Of a stretch of 64,000 nucleotides of DNA, positions 1 through 7,998 are shown in pieces (the first letter of the stretch is position 1; every line of letters starts with the position of its first letter). The DNA comes from Comamonas endophytica (GTDB lineage: Bacteria; Pseudomonadota; Gammaproteobacteria; Burkholderiales; Burkholderiaceae_C). The position numbers and the translations under genes were made by a program. The stretch is from contig NZ_CP106881.1 in assembly GCF_023634805.2 (NCBI RefSeq), forward strand, positions 2,015,501-2,079,500, in the 5' to 3' direction. The notes under the pieces were generated by a model, which had not been told where the DNA came from, made no database searches, and saw only the letters and a program-made list of their open reading frames with translations.

Positions 1-420
1 ACCGTGGGGCTGATGCAGGAAACCTACCTGAGCTTCGTGCGCGACAACGCCGACCGCTTCGCGCGGCTGTTCCAGCTGCTGCTGCGCAGCGAGGCGCCGC
101 TGGTGTTCCACTGCACCGCGGGCAAGGACCGCACCGGCTGGGCCGCGGCGCTGATCCTGCATGCCCTGGGAGTGCCCCGCGAGCAGATCATGGAAGACTA
201 TCTGCTGACCAACGCGCACTACCGGCGGCCCGTCGCCGCGGGGGCAGGGCGCCTGCCCGAGGAGGTGCTGGAGGTGTTGTGGCGCGTGCAGGCGCCGTTT
301 CTCGACTGCGCGTTCGACCTCGTCGAGCGCGAGCATGGGGGGATGGATCGGTATCTGGCGGAGGTGTTGGGGATGGACCGCGCGGCGCGTGCGGAGCTGG
401 CTCGGCGCTATCTCGAATAG
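1..420 (+). CDS. Tyrosine-protein phosphatase, 3' part only
   Basis: This is the C-terminal part of a phosphatase; the start lies left of the window because the frame is open at base 1. The visible 139 residues contain HCTAGKDRTG, which is the Cys-X5-Arg signature of protein tyrosine phosphatases, with Cys as nucleophile and Arg binding phosphate. The GKDRTG form is typical of the MptpB/LipA-like family (Y_phosphatase3), which often act on phosphotyrosine or phosphoinositides. The following helices, rich in Arg and Leu, fit the end of that domain. The substrate cannot be told from sequence. It is followed after 69 bases by a small lipoprotein gene on the same strand. Confidence 0.85.
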   Translation, partial: TVGLMQETYLSFVRDNADRFARLFQLLLRSEAPLVFHCTAGKDRTGWAAALILHALGVPREQIMEDYLLTNAHYRRPVAAGAGRLPEEVLEVLWRVQAPFLDCAFDLVEREHGGMDRYLAEVLGMDRAARAELARRYLE

Positions 421-489
421 ACGGGGCACATCCGGTTACCTGGCTCCTTGCGCGACCGGTAGCATCGAAGCTTGTTTACGGGAGTCCTT

Positions 490-639
490 ATGAAGATTTG
501 CATGCAGGTTTTTGCGGCCGTGGCGCTGGTGGCGGGGCTGGCGGGCTGTGCGGGGGGAAACGCCGTGCAAGGCGGCAGCAGTGGCAGCGGGGTGACGGTG
601 TTTGGCGAAGTCGATGTCGGGGTAGGGCGGGTGCGATGA
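490..639 (+). CDS. 49-residue predicted lipoprotein with a porin-like tail
   Basis: The ORF starts with ATG after GGAGTCCTT and encodes 49 residues. A Lys-containing N-terminus and hydrophobic stretch end in LAGC, a good lipobox, so the mature peptide would be a lipid-anchored chain of about 30 residues starting CAGGNAVQGG. After a Gly/Ser-rich linker the tail reads GVTVFGEVDVGVGRVR, which resembles the first beta strand of Burkholderiales porins (SVTLYGxxDAGV). No function is known to me. The lipobox, RBS and composition argue that it is real despite its length. A repeat pair follows immediately. Confidence 0.6.
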   Translation: MKICMQVFAAVALVAGLAGCAGGNAVQGGSSGSGVTVFGEVDVGVGRVR

Positions 640-671
640 ATTTTCCTTTGCGGACCCTTGGCCCCTTACAC

Positions 672-775
672 CCTTCGACAGGCTCAGGGCGAACGGGTTA
701 AAACCCTCAGCGCTCATTTCAACACCCTGCTCGCAGCGGCTGTTTATTGACCGTTCGTCCTGAGCCTGTCGAAGG
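672..775. repeat. Inverted pair of 25-bp intergenic repeats
   Basis: Left copy 672-696 begins CCTTCGACAGGCTCAGG and ends CGAACGG; right copy 751-775 is its reverse complement apart from one base (GGG versus GGA). The 54-base spacer could be the loop of a large hairpin. The pair sits between the end of the small lipoprotein gene and the end of putP (convergent), so it may also act as a terminator or mRNA stabiliser. The same unit recurs at about 12.3, 14.2, 17.9 and 50.0 kb. Confidence 0.85.
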
Positions 776-804
776 ATGGACGGCCCCGCGACAGATTGAG
801 CATT

Positions 805-2337
805 TCATATCCCTGCCGCATTGGCTGCCGCATCTTCACGCACCCCTGGTCCCCCAAGCCCCCCGATCTCCCGATCCACTTCCTCGTGGATCTCCAACTG
901 CCTCGCCGAAGGCGGCTTGCCCAGCAGGCTCACCACCACGATGGCCAGCGTGGCAAGCAGGAAGCCCGGCACCATTTCGTAGAGCTTGAACCACTGGTAG
1001 TGCTGCCACACCAGCACCGTGGCCGCGCCGACCACCATGCCGGCCAGCGCGCCGTTGCGGGTCATGCGGGGCCAGACCAGGCTCAGGAGGACCAGGGGAC
1101 CAAAGGCGGCGCCGAAGCCGGCCCAGGCGTAGCTGACCATGCTCAGCACGCGGCTGTCCGGGTCGCGGGCAATGAGAATGGCGACCACGGTAACGGCGAG
1201 GACCATGGCGCGGCCGAACCAGACCAGTTCGCGCTGGCCCGCGTCGCGGCGCAGGAAGGCCTTGTACAGGTCCTGCGTCAGCGCGCTGGAGCAGACCAGC
1301 AGCTGGCATGACAGCGTGCTCATGATCGCGGCCAGGACCGCCGCCAGCAGGATGCCGCCGATCCAGGGGTTGAACAGCAGCTTGGCGACTTCGAGGAACA
1401 CGGTTTCGGCGTTGCCGGCCACGCCCGCGGCCAGCTCGGGGCGCTGGCCGAAATAGGAGATGCCGAACAGGCCCACGGCCACCGCGCCGCCCAGGCACAG
1501 CACCATCCAGGTCATGCCGATGCGCCGCGCGGTGGGGATCGTCCGCGCCGACTGGGCGGCCATGAAGCGCACCAGGATGTGCGGCTGGCCGAAATAGCCC
1601 AGCCCCCAGGCCAGCAGCGAGACGATGGCGATGGTGTCGAGCGAGGCCAGCATGTCGAAGGCGCCCGGCCGCGCGGCATCGATGGCGGCGCTGCTGGCGG
1701 CCACGCCGCCGTCGGCGTGGATGACCATCAGCGGCGCAAGGATCAGCGCGGTGATCATCAGCGAGGCCTGCAGGGTGTCGGTCCAGCTCACGGCCAGGAA
1801 GCCGCCGATGAACACATAGGCCATGGTGGCGAAGGCGCCGACCCACAGCGCAAGGCGGTAATCCATGCCGAACATGCTCTCGAACAGCCGCGCGCCCGCC
1901 ACCACGCCCGAGGCGCAGTAGATGGTGAAGAACACCAGGATGACCAGCGCCGTGACGATGCGCAGCAGGTGGCTGCGGTCCTCGAAGCGGTTGGTGAAGT
2001 AGTCGGGCAGGGTCAATGCGTTGCCGACCTTCTCGGTGTAGATGCGCAGCCGTGCCGCGACGAAGCGCCAGTTGAGCCAGGCGCCGATGCACAGGCCGAT
2101 GGCGATCCACGACGCCGACAGTCCCGAGAGGAAGACCGCGCCCGGCAGGCCCATCAGCAGCCAGCCGCTCATGTCGGAGGCGCCCGCGGACAGCGCCGTG
2201 ACCACGCTGCCCAGGCTGCGCCCGCCGAGGATGTAGTCGGACAGGTTGGACGTGGCGCGCCAGCCGAGCCAGCCGATGAGCAGCATGGCCAGCAGGTAGA
2301 TGGCAAAGGTGATGGTGGTGGGCAGATCGGCGTTCAT
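805..2337 (-). CDS. putP: Sodium/proline symporter PutP
   Basis: A 510-residue polytopic membrane protein of the sodium:solute symporter family, close to the 502 residues of E. coli PutP. The N-terminus shows the first transmembrane helix followed by NLSDYILGGRSLGSVVTALS, a family hallmark, and SAGASDMSGWLLMGLPGA matches the PutP sodium/proline binding segment. The ATG at 2337 was chosen because AGGAG lies just upstream and the family N-terminus starts here; the frame stays open further upstream. It imports proline with Na+ as carbon/nitrogen source or osmoprotectant. No putA lies next to it. It is downstream of the PBP1A gene with a 120-base gap. Confidence 0.93.
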   Translation of the reverse strand: MNADLPTTITFAIYLLAMLLIGWLGWRATSNLSDYILGGRSLGSVVTALSAGASDMSGWLLMGLPGAVFLSGLSASWIAIGLCIGAWLNWRFVAARLRIYTEKVGNALTLPDYFTNRFEDRSHLLRIVTALVILVFFTIYCASGVVAGARLFESMFGMDYRLALWVGAFATMAYVFIGGFLAVSWTDTLQASLMITALILAPLMVIHADGGVAASSAAIDAARPGAFDMLASLDTIAIVSLLAWGLGYFGQPHILVRFMAAQSARTIPTARRIGMTWMVLCLGGAVAVGLFGISYFGQRPELAAGVAGNAETVFLEVAKLLFNPWIGGILLAAVLAAIMSTLSCQLLVCSSALTQDLYKAFLRRDAGQRELVWFGRAMVLAVTVVAILIARDPDSRVLSMVSYAWAGFGAAFGPLVLLSLVWPRMTRNGALAGMVVGAATVLVWQHYQWFKLYEMVPGFLLATLAIVVVSLLGKPPSARQLEIHEEVDREIGGLGGPGVREDAAANAAGI

Positions 2338-2457
2338 GGCGTCTCCTGGCCTGCGCGGCATGTACCGCCGGGCAGTGGGTGTGCGAAACGATTGTAGGCA
2401 CTCACATTCAATTCCGGTGCAGGCCACTTCCGCAGCAGGGCTGCAAGCAGGGCAGGC

Positions 2458-4923
2458 CTAGGGTGCGATCCAGACCTCCTGCGGCGCATCCGCCGGCACC
2501 GAATACAGGCTGCCGCGCGTCAGCGGCAGCAGCGGCGTGCTTTCCTCGATGGCCTCTCCGGGCATCGGCAGGCCCGTGGCAGGCACCACGGTGACGGGCT
2601 GCGGCGCACGCGGCTCCTGCGGCACGGGTTCGGGCTCGGGCTGCGGCGGCGCGGCGCGGGGCCTGGACGCGGCCTGTGGCGGCGCCGGTGCCCACCAGCT
2701 TTCCCAGCGGCGCTGCCAGGCCGCGCCCAACCCACTCCACCAGTGGTGCTCCTCGGGCGCGCTGAATTTCGCCTTGGCGTCGATCACGCGGGCACGCAGC
2801 GCGCGCGAGGTGAAGTCGCCGACCATCGGCAGGGCGCTGCGCGCGCCCTGGCCCCAGTGGTCGCTGCGCAGGTTGATGCGGCTGTCGTTGAAGCCGGTCC
2901 ACGCGCCGACCACCAGCTCGGGGTGCATGAGGATGAACCAGCCATCGGTATTGGCCTGCGTGGTGCCGGTCTTGCCTGCCACGTCGCCGCGGATGCCGTA
3001 CTGCTGGCGGATGGCGCGCGCCGTGCCCTTGTCGACCACGCCGCGCAGCATGTCGACCAGCGCGTAGCTCAGTTGCCCGTCGAACACCTGCTCCGGCTTC
3101 GTGGGCGTGAATTCCGCCAGCACCTCGCCCGCGCGGTTCTCGATGCGCGTGACCCACATCGGCTCGCGGTAGCTGCCGCCATTGGCCAGCGTGCCATAGG
3201 CGCTGACCATTTCCTTGAGCGTGACCGGGCTGCTGCCCAGCGCCAACGCCGGCACCGCCTCGAGCGGGCTCTGGCGCACGCCCAGCGCGCGCGCCACCTG
3301 CACCACGCGGTTCACGCCGACCTCCTGCGCCAGCGCCGCGGTAATGGTGTTCTTCGAATAGGCCAGCGCATCGGCCAGCGTCATGTCCTTGCCGCTGGGC
3401 GGGCCGGCATCGCTCGGGCGCCACACCTCGCCGCCCGCCAGCGCGATTTCCACCGCCTGGTCGGGGCGCTTGTCATCGGCCTGCAGGCCCTGCTGCAGCG
3501 CCGCGCCATAGACGAAGGGCTTGAAGGTCGAGCCCGGCTGGCGCCGCGCCTGCTGCACATGGTCGTAGCCGTCCAGGCTGAAATCGCGGCTGCCGACCCA
3601 GGCGCGCACCGCGCCCGTGGCCGGGTCCAGGGCCAGCAGGCCGGCCTCGAGCCGCAGCTTGTCGGCGCGCAGGCGGCGCATGAAGGCCTTGTCGCTCAGC
3701 AGCGCCTGCAGCGCCGGGTCGGGGTCGAGCGTGGAACGGCGGTACTCGGCGGATTCGCGCACCAGCGTCTGCACCAGCGGGTTGTCGGCGTTCCAGCCGT
3801 CGCGCCGGTTCCAGCCGCTGTCGGCAATGCCCTGCAGCGTGCGGCCCTGGCGCGCCACGGCCTGGCTGGCCCACGTCTGCAGCCGCGAGTCCAGCGTGGT
3901 GTGCACGACCAGGCCGTCGGTGTGGATGTCGTAGCCGTTGCTGTCAGCCCAGGCAATGAGCCACTTGCGCAGCTGCTGCGTGAAGTGCGGGGCCGGGCCC
4001 GTGGGTTCCTCCTGGCGCTCGAAGTCGATGCGCAGCGGGCGCTTCTTCAGTTGCTCGAACGTGGCCGCGTCCAGTTCCTCGCGCTTGACCATCTGCGACA
4101 GCACGGTGTTGCGCCGCGCCACCGAGCGCTCGGGGTTGAGCACCGGGTTGTAGTAGCTCGTGCCCTTGAGCATGCCCACCAGCGTTGCCGACTCCAGCAC
4201 GCTCAGCCGGCGCGCGGACTTGTCGAAATAGGTGCGCGCCGCCATCTCGATGCCGTAGGCGTTGTAGAGGAAGGGCACGGTGTTGAGGTAGGTCTCGAGG
4301 ATCTCGTCCTTGGTGTAGAGCGCCTCGATCTTGAAGGCGGTGATGGCCTCCTTGAGCTTGCGCGTGAGCGTGGGCGCGCGGCCGATCTCGGTGGGGTAGA
4401 GGTTGCGCGCGAGCTGCTGGGTCAGGGTCGAGCCGCCCTGGCGGTCGCCGGCCAGCGTGTAGACCAGCGACGAGGCGGTGCGCCGCCAGTCCAGTCCGTG
4501 GTGCTGGTAGAAGCGGTGGTCCTCGGTGGCGATCAGCGCCTTGACCACGGCCGGGGCGATCTGGTCCAGCGCCACCCAGTCGCGGTTGCTGCGCTTGAAC
4601 ACGGCCAGCTCCTTGCCGTCCTGGCTCAGGATCTGCGCCGGCTGCTCGAGGCGCGCCTTGCGGATGTCGCGGATGCCGGGCGTGAAGGGAATCAGCACCA
4701 GCACATACAGCACGCCCAGCGCCGGCAGCGCGGCCACGCCCCAGGCCAGTTGCCGCCGCGTGGGACGGCGCATGGATCCGCGCAGAGCCACCAGGCGCTC
4801 GCGCGTGGGCCAGTAGGACAGGGTCTGCGCATGTTGCCACGCGGCGGCCAAGCGGGCGGGCAGCTTCAAGTCATTCACGGGAGGACGCACGGTGCTGAGC
4901 AGGCCAGGCTGCTGGAAATCCAA
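2458..4923 (-). CDS. mrcA: Penicillin-binding protein 1A (class A, bifunctional)
   Basis: The protein polymerises glycan strands and cross-links peptidoglycan in the periplasm. One membrane anchor (about residues 60-80) is followed by the glycosyltransferase domain with ATEDHRFYQHHG (Glu134 as catalytic acid) and RQGGSTLTQQLARN, then the transpeptidase domain with STFK (Ser465), SKN (Ser523) and KTGT (Lys651). The C-terminus is Pro-rich. All catalytic motifs are present. The start is uncertain: 4923 is a TTG without a clear RBS, and GTG at 4890 or 4878 or ATG at 4773 (directly before the anchor) are alternatives. About 820 residues is normal for the family. Confidence 0.93.
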   Translation of the reverse strand: MDFQQPGLLSTVRPPVNDLKLPARLAAAWQHAQTLSYWPTRERLVALRGSMRRPTRRQLAWGVAALPALGVLYVLVLIPFTPGIRDIRKARLEQPAQILSQDGKELAVFKRSNRDWVALDQIAPAVVKALIATEDHRFYQHHGLDWRRTASSLVYTLAGDRQGGSTLTQQLARNLYPTEIGRAPTLTRKLKEAITAFKIEALYTKDEILETYLNTVPFLYNAYGIEMAARTYFDKSARRLSVLESATLVGMLKGTSYYNPVLNPERSVARRNTVLSQMVKREELDAATFEQLKKRPLRIDFERQEEPTGPAPHFTQQLRKWLIAWADSNGYDIHTDGLVVHTTLDSRLQTWASQAVARQGRTLQGIADSGWNRRDGWNADNPLVQTLVRESAEYRRSTLDPDPALQALLSDKAFMRRLRADKLRLEAGLLALDPATGAVRAWVGSRDFSLDGYDHVQQARRQPGSTFKPFVYGAALQQGLQADDKRPDQAVEIALAGGEVWRPSDAGPPSGKDMTLADALAYSKNTITAALAQEVGVNRVVQVARALGVRQSPLEAVPALALGSSPVTLKEMVSAYGTLANGGSYREPMWVTRIENRAGEVLAEFTPTKPEQVFDGQLSYALVDMLRGVVDKGTARAIRQQYGIRGDVAGKTGTTQANTDGWFILMHPELVVGAWTGFNDSRINLRSDHWGQGARSALPMVGDFTSRALRARVIDAKAKFSAPEEHHWWSGLGAAWQRRWESWWAPAPPQAASRPRAAPPQPEPEPVPQEPRAPQPVTVVPATGLPMPGEAIEESTPLLPLTRGSLYSVPADAPQEVWIAP

Positions 4924-5013
4924 AGCGCGCAGTGTGGCCGAAAAAACGCAAGGCTGCTGCGCCGCGGCTGTCTGGCCTCTGGCGCAAGGCCTCGGGCCCT
5001 GTGCCGCGCGGCG

Positions 5014-5607
5014 TTATGCCGGGACCAGCCAGTCGGCCAGCGCGCGGGCGTGGCGCTGCTCCTGCGCCAGGATGGATTCCAGCAGGCAGCGCGTGGTCGG
5101 GTCCTTGCTGCCGATCAGCGCCACCATCTGGCTGCAGGCCTCGATGGTCACGCGCTCGGCGATCAGGTTGGCGCGCAGCATGGCCTGCAGCTCGCGCACC
5201 GGGCTGTAGCTGGCATGGCTGCGCTGGCTCAGGGTGTCGGGGTTGAGGTCGGGCTCGCCGCCGAGCTCCACGATGCGCCGCGCCAGCTGGTCGGCATGGC
5301 GTGCCTCGGCGTCGGCATGCACCAGGAATGCGCCGGCAATGGCGGCTGCGCCCAGGCCGGTGGCGGTGAAGTGGTGGCGCCGGTAGCGCATCGCGCAGAT
5401 CCACTGGGTGGCCAGCGCGTCATTGAGCAGGCCGATGATCTCCTCGCGCCAGGGGCCGAAATGCGGGGTCACGGCGCCGTCATGCAGGTCGCTCCTGGCA
5501 GCCTCGATGCCCGCCGGGTCCAGGGCCAGGCGCTCGCGCACTGCCGAGGCTGCAGCGCCGCCGTGGTGCGACCTGGAGGCGCGAGGCACTGCGCTGGACG
5601 GTTTCAT
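5014..5607 (-). CDS. Ferritin-like protein (bacterioferritin/Dps-like)
   Basis: A 197-residue predominantly helical protein with ferritin-like iron-ligand motifs: ADAEARHADQLARRI in the middle and ILAQEQRHARALADW at the end are Glu-x-x-His segments on the second and fourth helices, and Glu residues of the first helix follow PWREEIIGLLNDALATQW. This fits the ferritin-like superfamily near bacterioferritin, storing iron or detoxifying peroxide. The ATG at 5607 is preceded by GGAGACCCGAC. The N-terminal 40 residues are not typical of bacterioferritin. It lies upstream of the PBP1A gene (90-base gap) and diverges from the methyltransferase gene. Confidence 0.75.
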   Translation of the reverse strand: MKPSSAVPRASRSHHGGAAASAVRERLALDPAGIEAARSDLHDGAVTPHFGPWREEIIGLLNDALATQWICAMRYRRHHFTATGLGAAAIAGAFLVHADAEARHADQLARRIVELGGEPDLNPDTLSQRSHASYSPVRELQAMLRANLIAERVTIEACSQMVALIGSKDPTTRCLLESILAQEQRHARALADWLVPA

Positions 5608-5780
5608 GTCGGGTCTCCGCTATTGCCTCGAGGGTAGGCGCGCGTGCGCGCGGCGCCTGTGAGAAAAGCGCGCATGACCAACCCTGAAAAAACCGCGATA
5701 CGCCGATGCAAAGACCCGGCACGGGCGCGCGGCCTGGCCCTGGGCGATACTCGAATGCCGGTATCGAGGGAGGAGTGGGC

Positions 5781-6386
5781 GTGAAATCTGCAAGCGACAG
5801 CTGGTTCGACGAGGCGTATTACCAGCGCTACTATTTCGACAAGAAAACCAGCGTGGTCGATCCCCAGCACATGGAGCGCCTGGGCAACTTCGTCTGCAGC
5901 TACCTCAAGTACCTGCGCGTGCCGGTGCGCCGGGTGCTCGATGTGGGCTGCGGCATCGGCCTGTGGCGCGGCATCATCGCGCAGCACTTTCCGCAGGCCA
6001 GCTTCCATGGCGTCGAATACAGCGCCTACCTGTGCGAGCGCTTTGGCTGGGAGCGCGGCTCCGTGGTCGACTACCGCGCCAGCGAAGCCTTCGATTTCGT
6101 CATCTGCCAGGGCGTGCTGCCCTATCTGAGCGCCGCCGACCTCAAGCAGGCGCTGCACAATTTCGCCGCGCTGGGCCGGGGCGCGCTGTACATCGAGGCG
6201 GTGTCGCACGAGGACTGGGAGCGCGACATCCTCGACGAGACGCTGACCGATCCGCGCCTGTTCCGCCACCGCGCGCAGCTGTACCGGCGCGGTCTGTCGC
6301 AGAGCTTCATCGAGATGGGTGGCGGCATCTGGCTGCACCGCGATGCCGAGGTGCCGCTGTTCGAGCTGGAATGCGCGGGGCGCTGA
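5781..6386 (+). CDS. Class I SAM-dependent methyltransferase
   Basis: A 201-residue protein with the Rossmann-type SAM-binding motif VLDVGCGIGLWRGII followed by an acidic residue at the end of strand 2 (FHGVEYSAYLC). Later FDFVICQGVLPYLSAADL matches motifs II-III of small methyltransferases. The GTG at 5781 is chosen because GGGAGGAG lies a few bases upstream; the frame extends further 5' but without such a site. The stop overlaps the next start (TGATG), so it is probably translated together with the tRNA modification enzyme TapT. The substrate is unknown; an RNA or tRNA target is only an inference from this coupling. Confidence 0.8.
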   Translation: MKSASDSWFDEAYYQRYYFDKKTSVVDPQHMERLGNFVCSYLKYLRVPVRRVLDVGCGIGLWRGIIAQHFPQASFHGVEYSAYLCERFGWERGSVVDYRASEAFDFVICQGVLPYLSAADLKQALHNFAALGRGALYIEAVSHEDWERDILDETLTDPRLFRHRAQLYRRGLSQSFIEMGGGIWLHRDAEVPLFELECAGR

Positions 6387-7138
6387 TGGCCCAGGACCCC
6401 ACTCCCCACGCCGTGGCGCGCCTGCGCGCGGCGCGCCTGGCGCGCAGCGTCAAGCCCTTCCTGGCGCGCGGCGGCCCGCGCGGCGAGCGCTGCGCCGGCT
6501 GCCGGCTGCGCCCGAGCCACTGCCTGTGCGCGCTGCGCCCGACGCAGCCGACGCGCGCCGGCGTCTGCCTGCTGATGGCCGACACCGAGCCGCTCAAGCC
6601 GAGCAACACCGGCTGGCTGGTGGCGGATGTCGTGCAGGACAGTTTTGCCTTTGGCTGGGCGCGCACCGAAGTCGACCCGGGCCTGCTGGCGCTGCTGGCC
6701 GATCCGCAGTGGCAGCCCTACGTGGTGTTTCCTGGTGAATATGCGGCCGAGGGGCGCGCCGTGCACGCGGTGGCGCCGGCGGCGCAGTCCGGACGGCGGC
6801 CGCTGTACGTGCTGCTGGACGCAACCTGGTCCGAGGCGCGCAAGATGTTTCGCAAGAGCCCGTATCTCGACCGCTTTCCGGTGCTGAGCCTGCTGGCCGA
6901 GCAGGTCTCGCGCTACCAGCTGCGGCGCTCCACCCGCGGCGACCACTTCTGCACCGCCGAGGTCGCGGCCCTGTGCCTGGAGCTGGGCGGCGACACGCGC
7001 GCCGCGCAGACGCTCGAAGCCTATTTCGACGCCTTCACCCACCATTACCTGCAGGCCAAGCACCAGCTGCCGCCCGACCTCGACAGCGCCGCGCACCGGC
7101 AGCTGCGCGCGTTGCGCCCGGCCGCGCCCGCGGGCTGA
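6386..7138 (+). CDS. tapT: tRNA-uridine aminocarboxypropyltransferase (DTW domain)
   Basis: A 250-residue DTW-domain protein. The family (E. coli TapT/YfiP) transfers the 3-amino-3-carboxypropyl group of SAM to U47 of tRNA, giving acp3U. Visible features are the N-terminal zinc cluster CAGCRLRPSHCLCA, the segment LMADTEPLKPSNTGWL and the family signature LLDATWSEARKMFRKSPYL. The C-terminus LEAYFDAFTHHYLQ is also typical. The ATG overlaps the stop of the upstream methyltransferase by one base, which indicates translational coupling. Confidence 0.88.
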   Translation: MAQDPTPHAVARLRAARLARSVKPFLARGGPRGERCAGCRLRPSHCLCALRPTQPTRAGVCLLMADTEPLKPSNTGWLVADVVQDSFAFGWARTEVDPGLLALLADPQWQPYVVFPGEYAAEGRAVHAVAPAAQSGRRPLYVLLDATWSEARKMFRKSPYLDRFPVLSLLAEQVSRYQLRRSTRGDHFCTAEVAALCLELGGDTRAAQTLEAYFDAFTHHYLQAKHQLPPDLDSAAHRQLRALRPAAPAG

Positions 7139-7245
7139 GGCTCTGCGCGCTTTCCCCTTGCAAGGCGCTGTGCCGCGGGGGTTGCGGCACAATCACGCCC
7201 CCTGCGGTCTTTGGCCGCCATGCCTGAAAATTCGAGCCCCATCCC

Positions 7246-7497
7246 ATGACCGAAGCCCGCTCCTCCAAGCCCGAACCCACCCCTGCGCACCTCTGCGCCT
7301 CCTGCGCCGGCATCCAGCGCAACTGGCGCCGCGCGCCCGGCCACGTGGAGCTGCAGCAGCGCGGCAACCGCAAGGAGGAGCGCGCCTCGGGGCTGGTGAC
7401 CATCACGCGCTACCAGTGCGACCAGTGCGGCACGGTCTGGGATTACGAGAACGACAAGCAGAACCAGCATGCGGGCTGGTCCATGGTCAAGCGCTGA
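7246..7497 (+). CDS. Small CxxC zinc-ribbon-like protein of unknown function
   Basis: An 83-residue hydrophilic protein. Two Cys pairs, LCASCAGIQRNW near residue 17 and YQCDQCGTVWDYEND near residue 58, look like a treble-clef or zinc-ribbon knuckle pair, as found in small nucleic-acid-binding proteins. It lies 108 bases after tapT on the same strand and could be cotranscribed with it. I do not recognise a named family. Normal codon use and the paired cysteines support a real gene. Confidence 0.65.
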   Translation: MTEARSSKPEPTPAHLCASCAGIQRNWRRAPGHVELQQRGNRKEERASGLVTITRYQCDQCGTVWDYENDKQNQHAGWSMVKR

Positions 7498-7998
7498 GCC
7501 GGGATGCGTGGACCGCGCAGTCCATGCCGCATTTCCCTGGCGTCCACAGGGCCGCCCGCACGGCCCCTCGGGCGCGTTGCATCATCTTTCATTCGATACA
7601 GTTCGCGCCGCCATTGCGCCTGGCGGTGCATGGAATTCCTGCCTTCCCAGAGGGTAGGGACCACCACACTTCCTACTAATGCTTACAAGCGTTGTAGGCA
7701 TTTTTCCCTTGTTGCGGGATTCGGCTGGCTTTAAATTTCATAGCACGGAACTGAGACAGAACCGTGGTTAGAATGAAACAGCTGATCATTTCAGCCGGCC
7801 GGACCTCTCGCCAGACAGCAACGTTGTGCCACCGCCTCCGCGGGCCGCAACATCTGCAAGACCTGTGAGACAGAAGCAAATTCCCACCCGCTATCCGTCT
7901 GTGCCGTAGTTTCCTGCACTGCCCCTTCCACTGGCGGCAGCGCGGGCCGGGCCTGTCCGTGCAAAGTGCTGTTGCTGCCCGGTTGTGCTCCCTGATCA
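7498..7998. other. Gene-free 500-bp region with a terminator-like hairpin
   Basis: No ORF here looks like a protein. The stretch is locally richer in A and T than the surroundings (about 7660-7790), which is unusual in this window. It contains the hairpin listed at 7672 and probably the promoter and leader of the acyltransferase gene. A candidate -10 element (TAGAAT, near 7774) can be seen but no convincing -35 partner, so I do not call a promoter. Confidence 0.4.
7672..7705 (+). terminator. Likely rho-independent terminator
   Basis: CCTAC plus AATGCT pair with AGCGTT plus GTAGG (eleven pairs, one bulged T, one G-T wobble) around a four-base loop, and are followed by CATTTTTCCC. It would end the methyltransferase-tapT-zinc-ribbon transcript, although it lies 175 bases after the last stop codon. 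Confidence 0.5.

Noticed and set aside
2743..5637. A 964-codon plus-strand frame antisense to the PBP1A and ferritin-like genes
   Set aside because: Both antisense genes have clear domains; the plus-strand frame has no motif, no signal and typical antisense composition.
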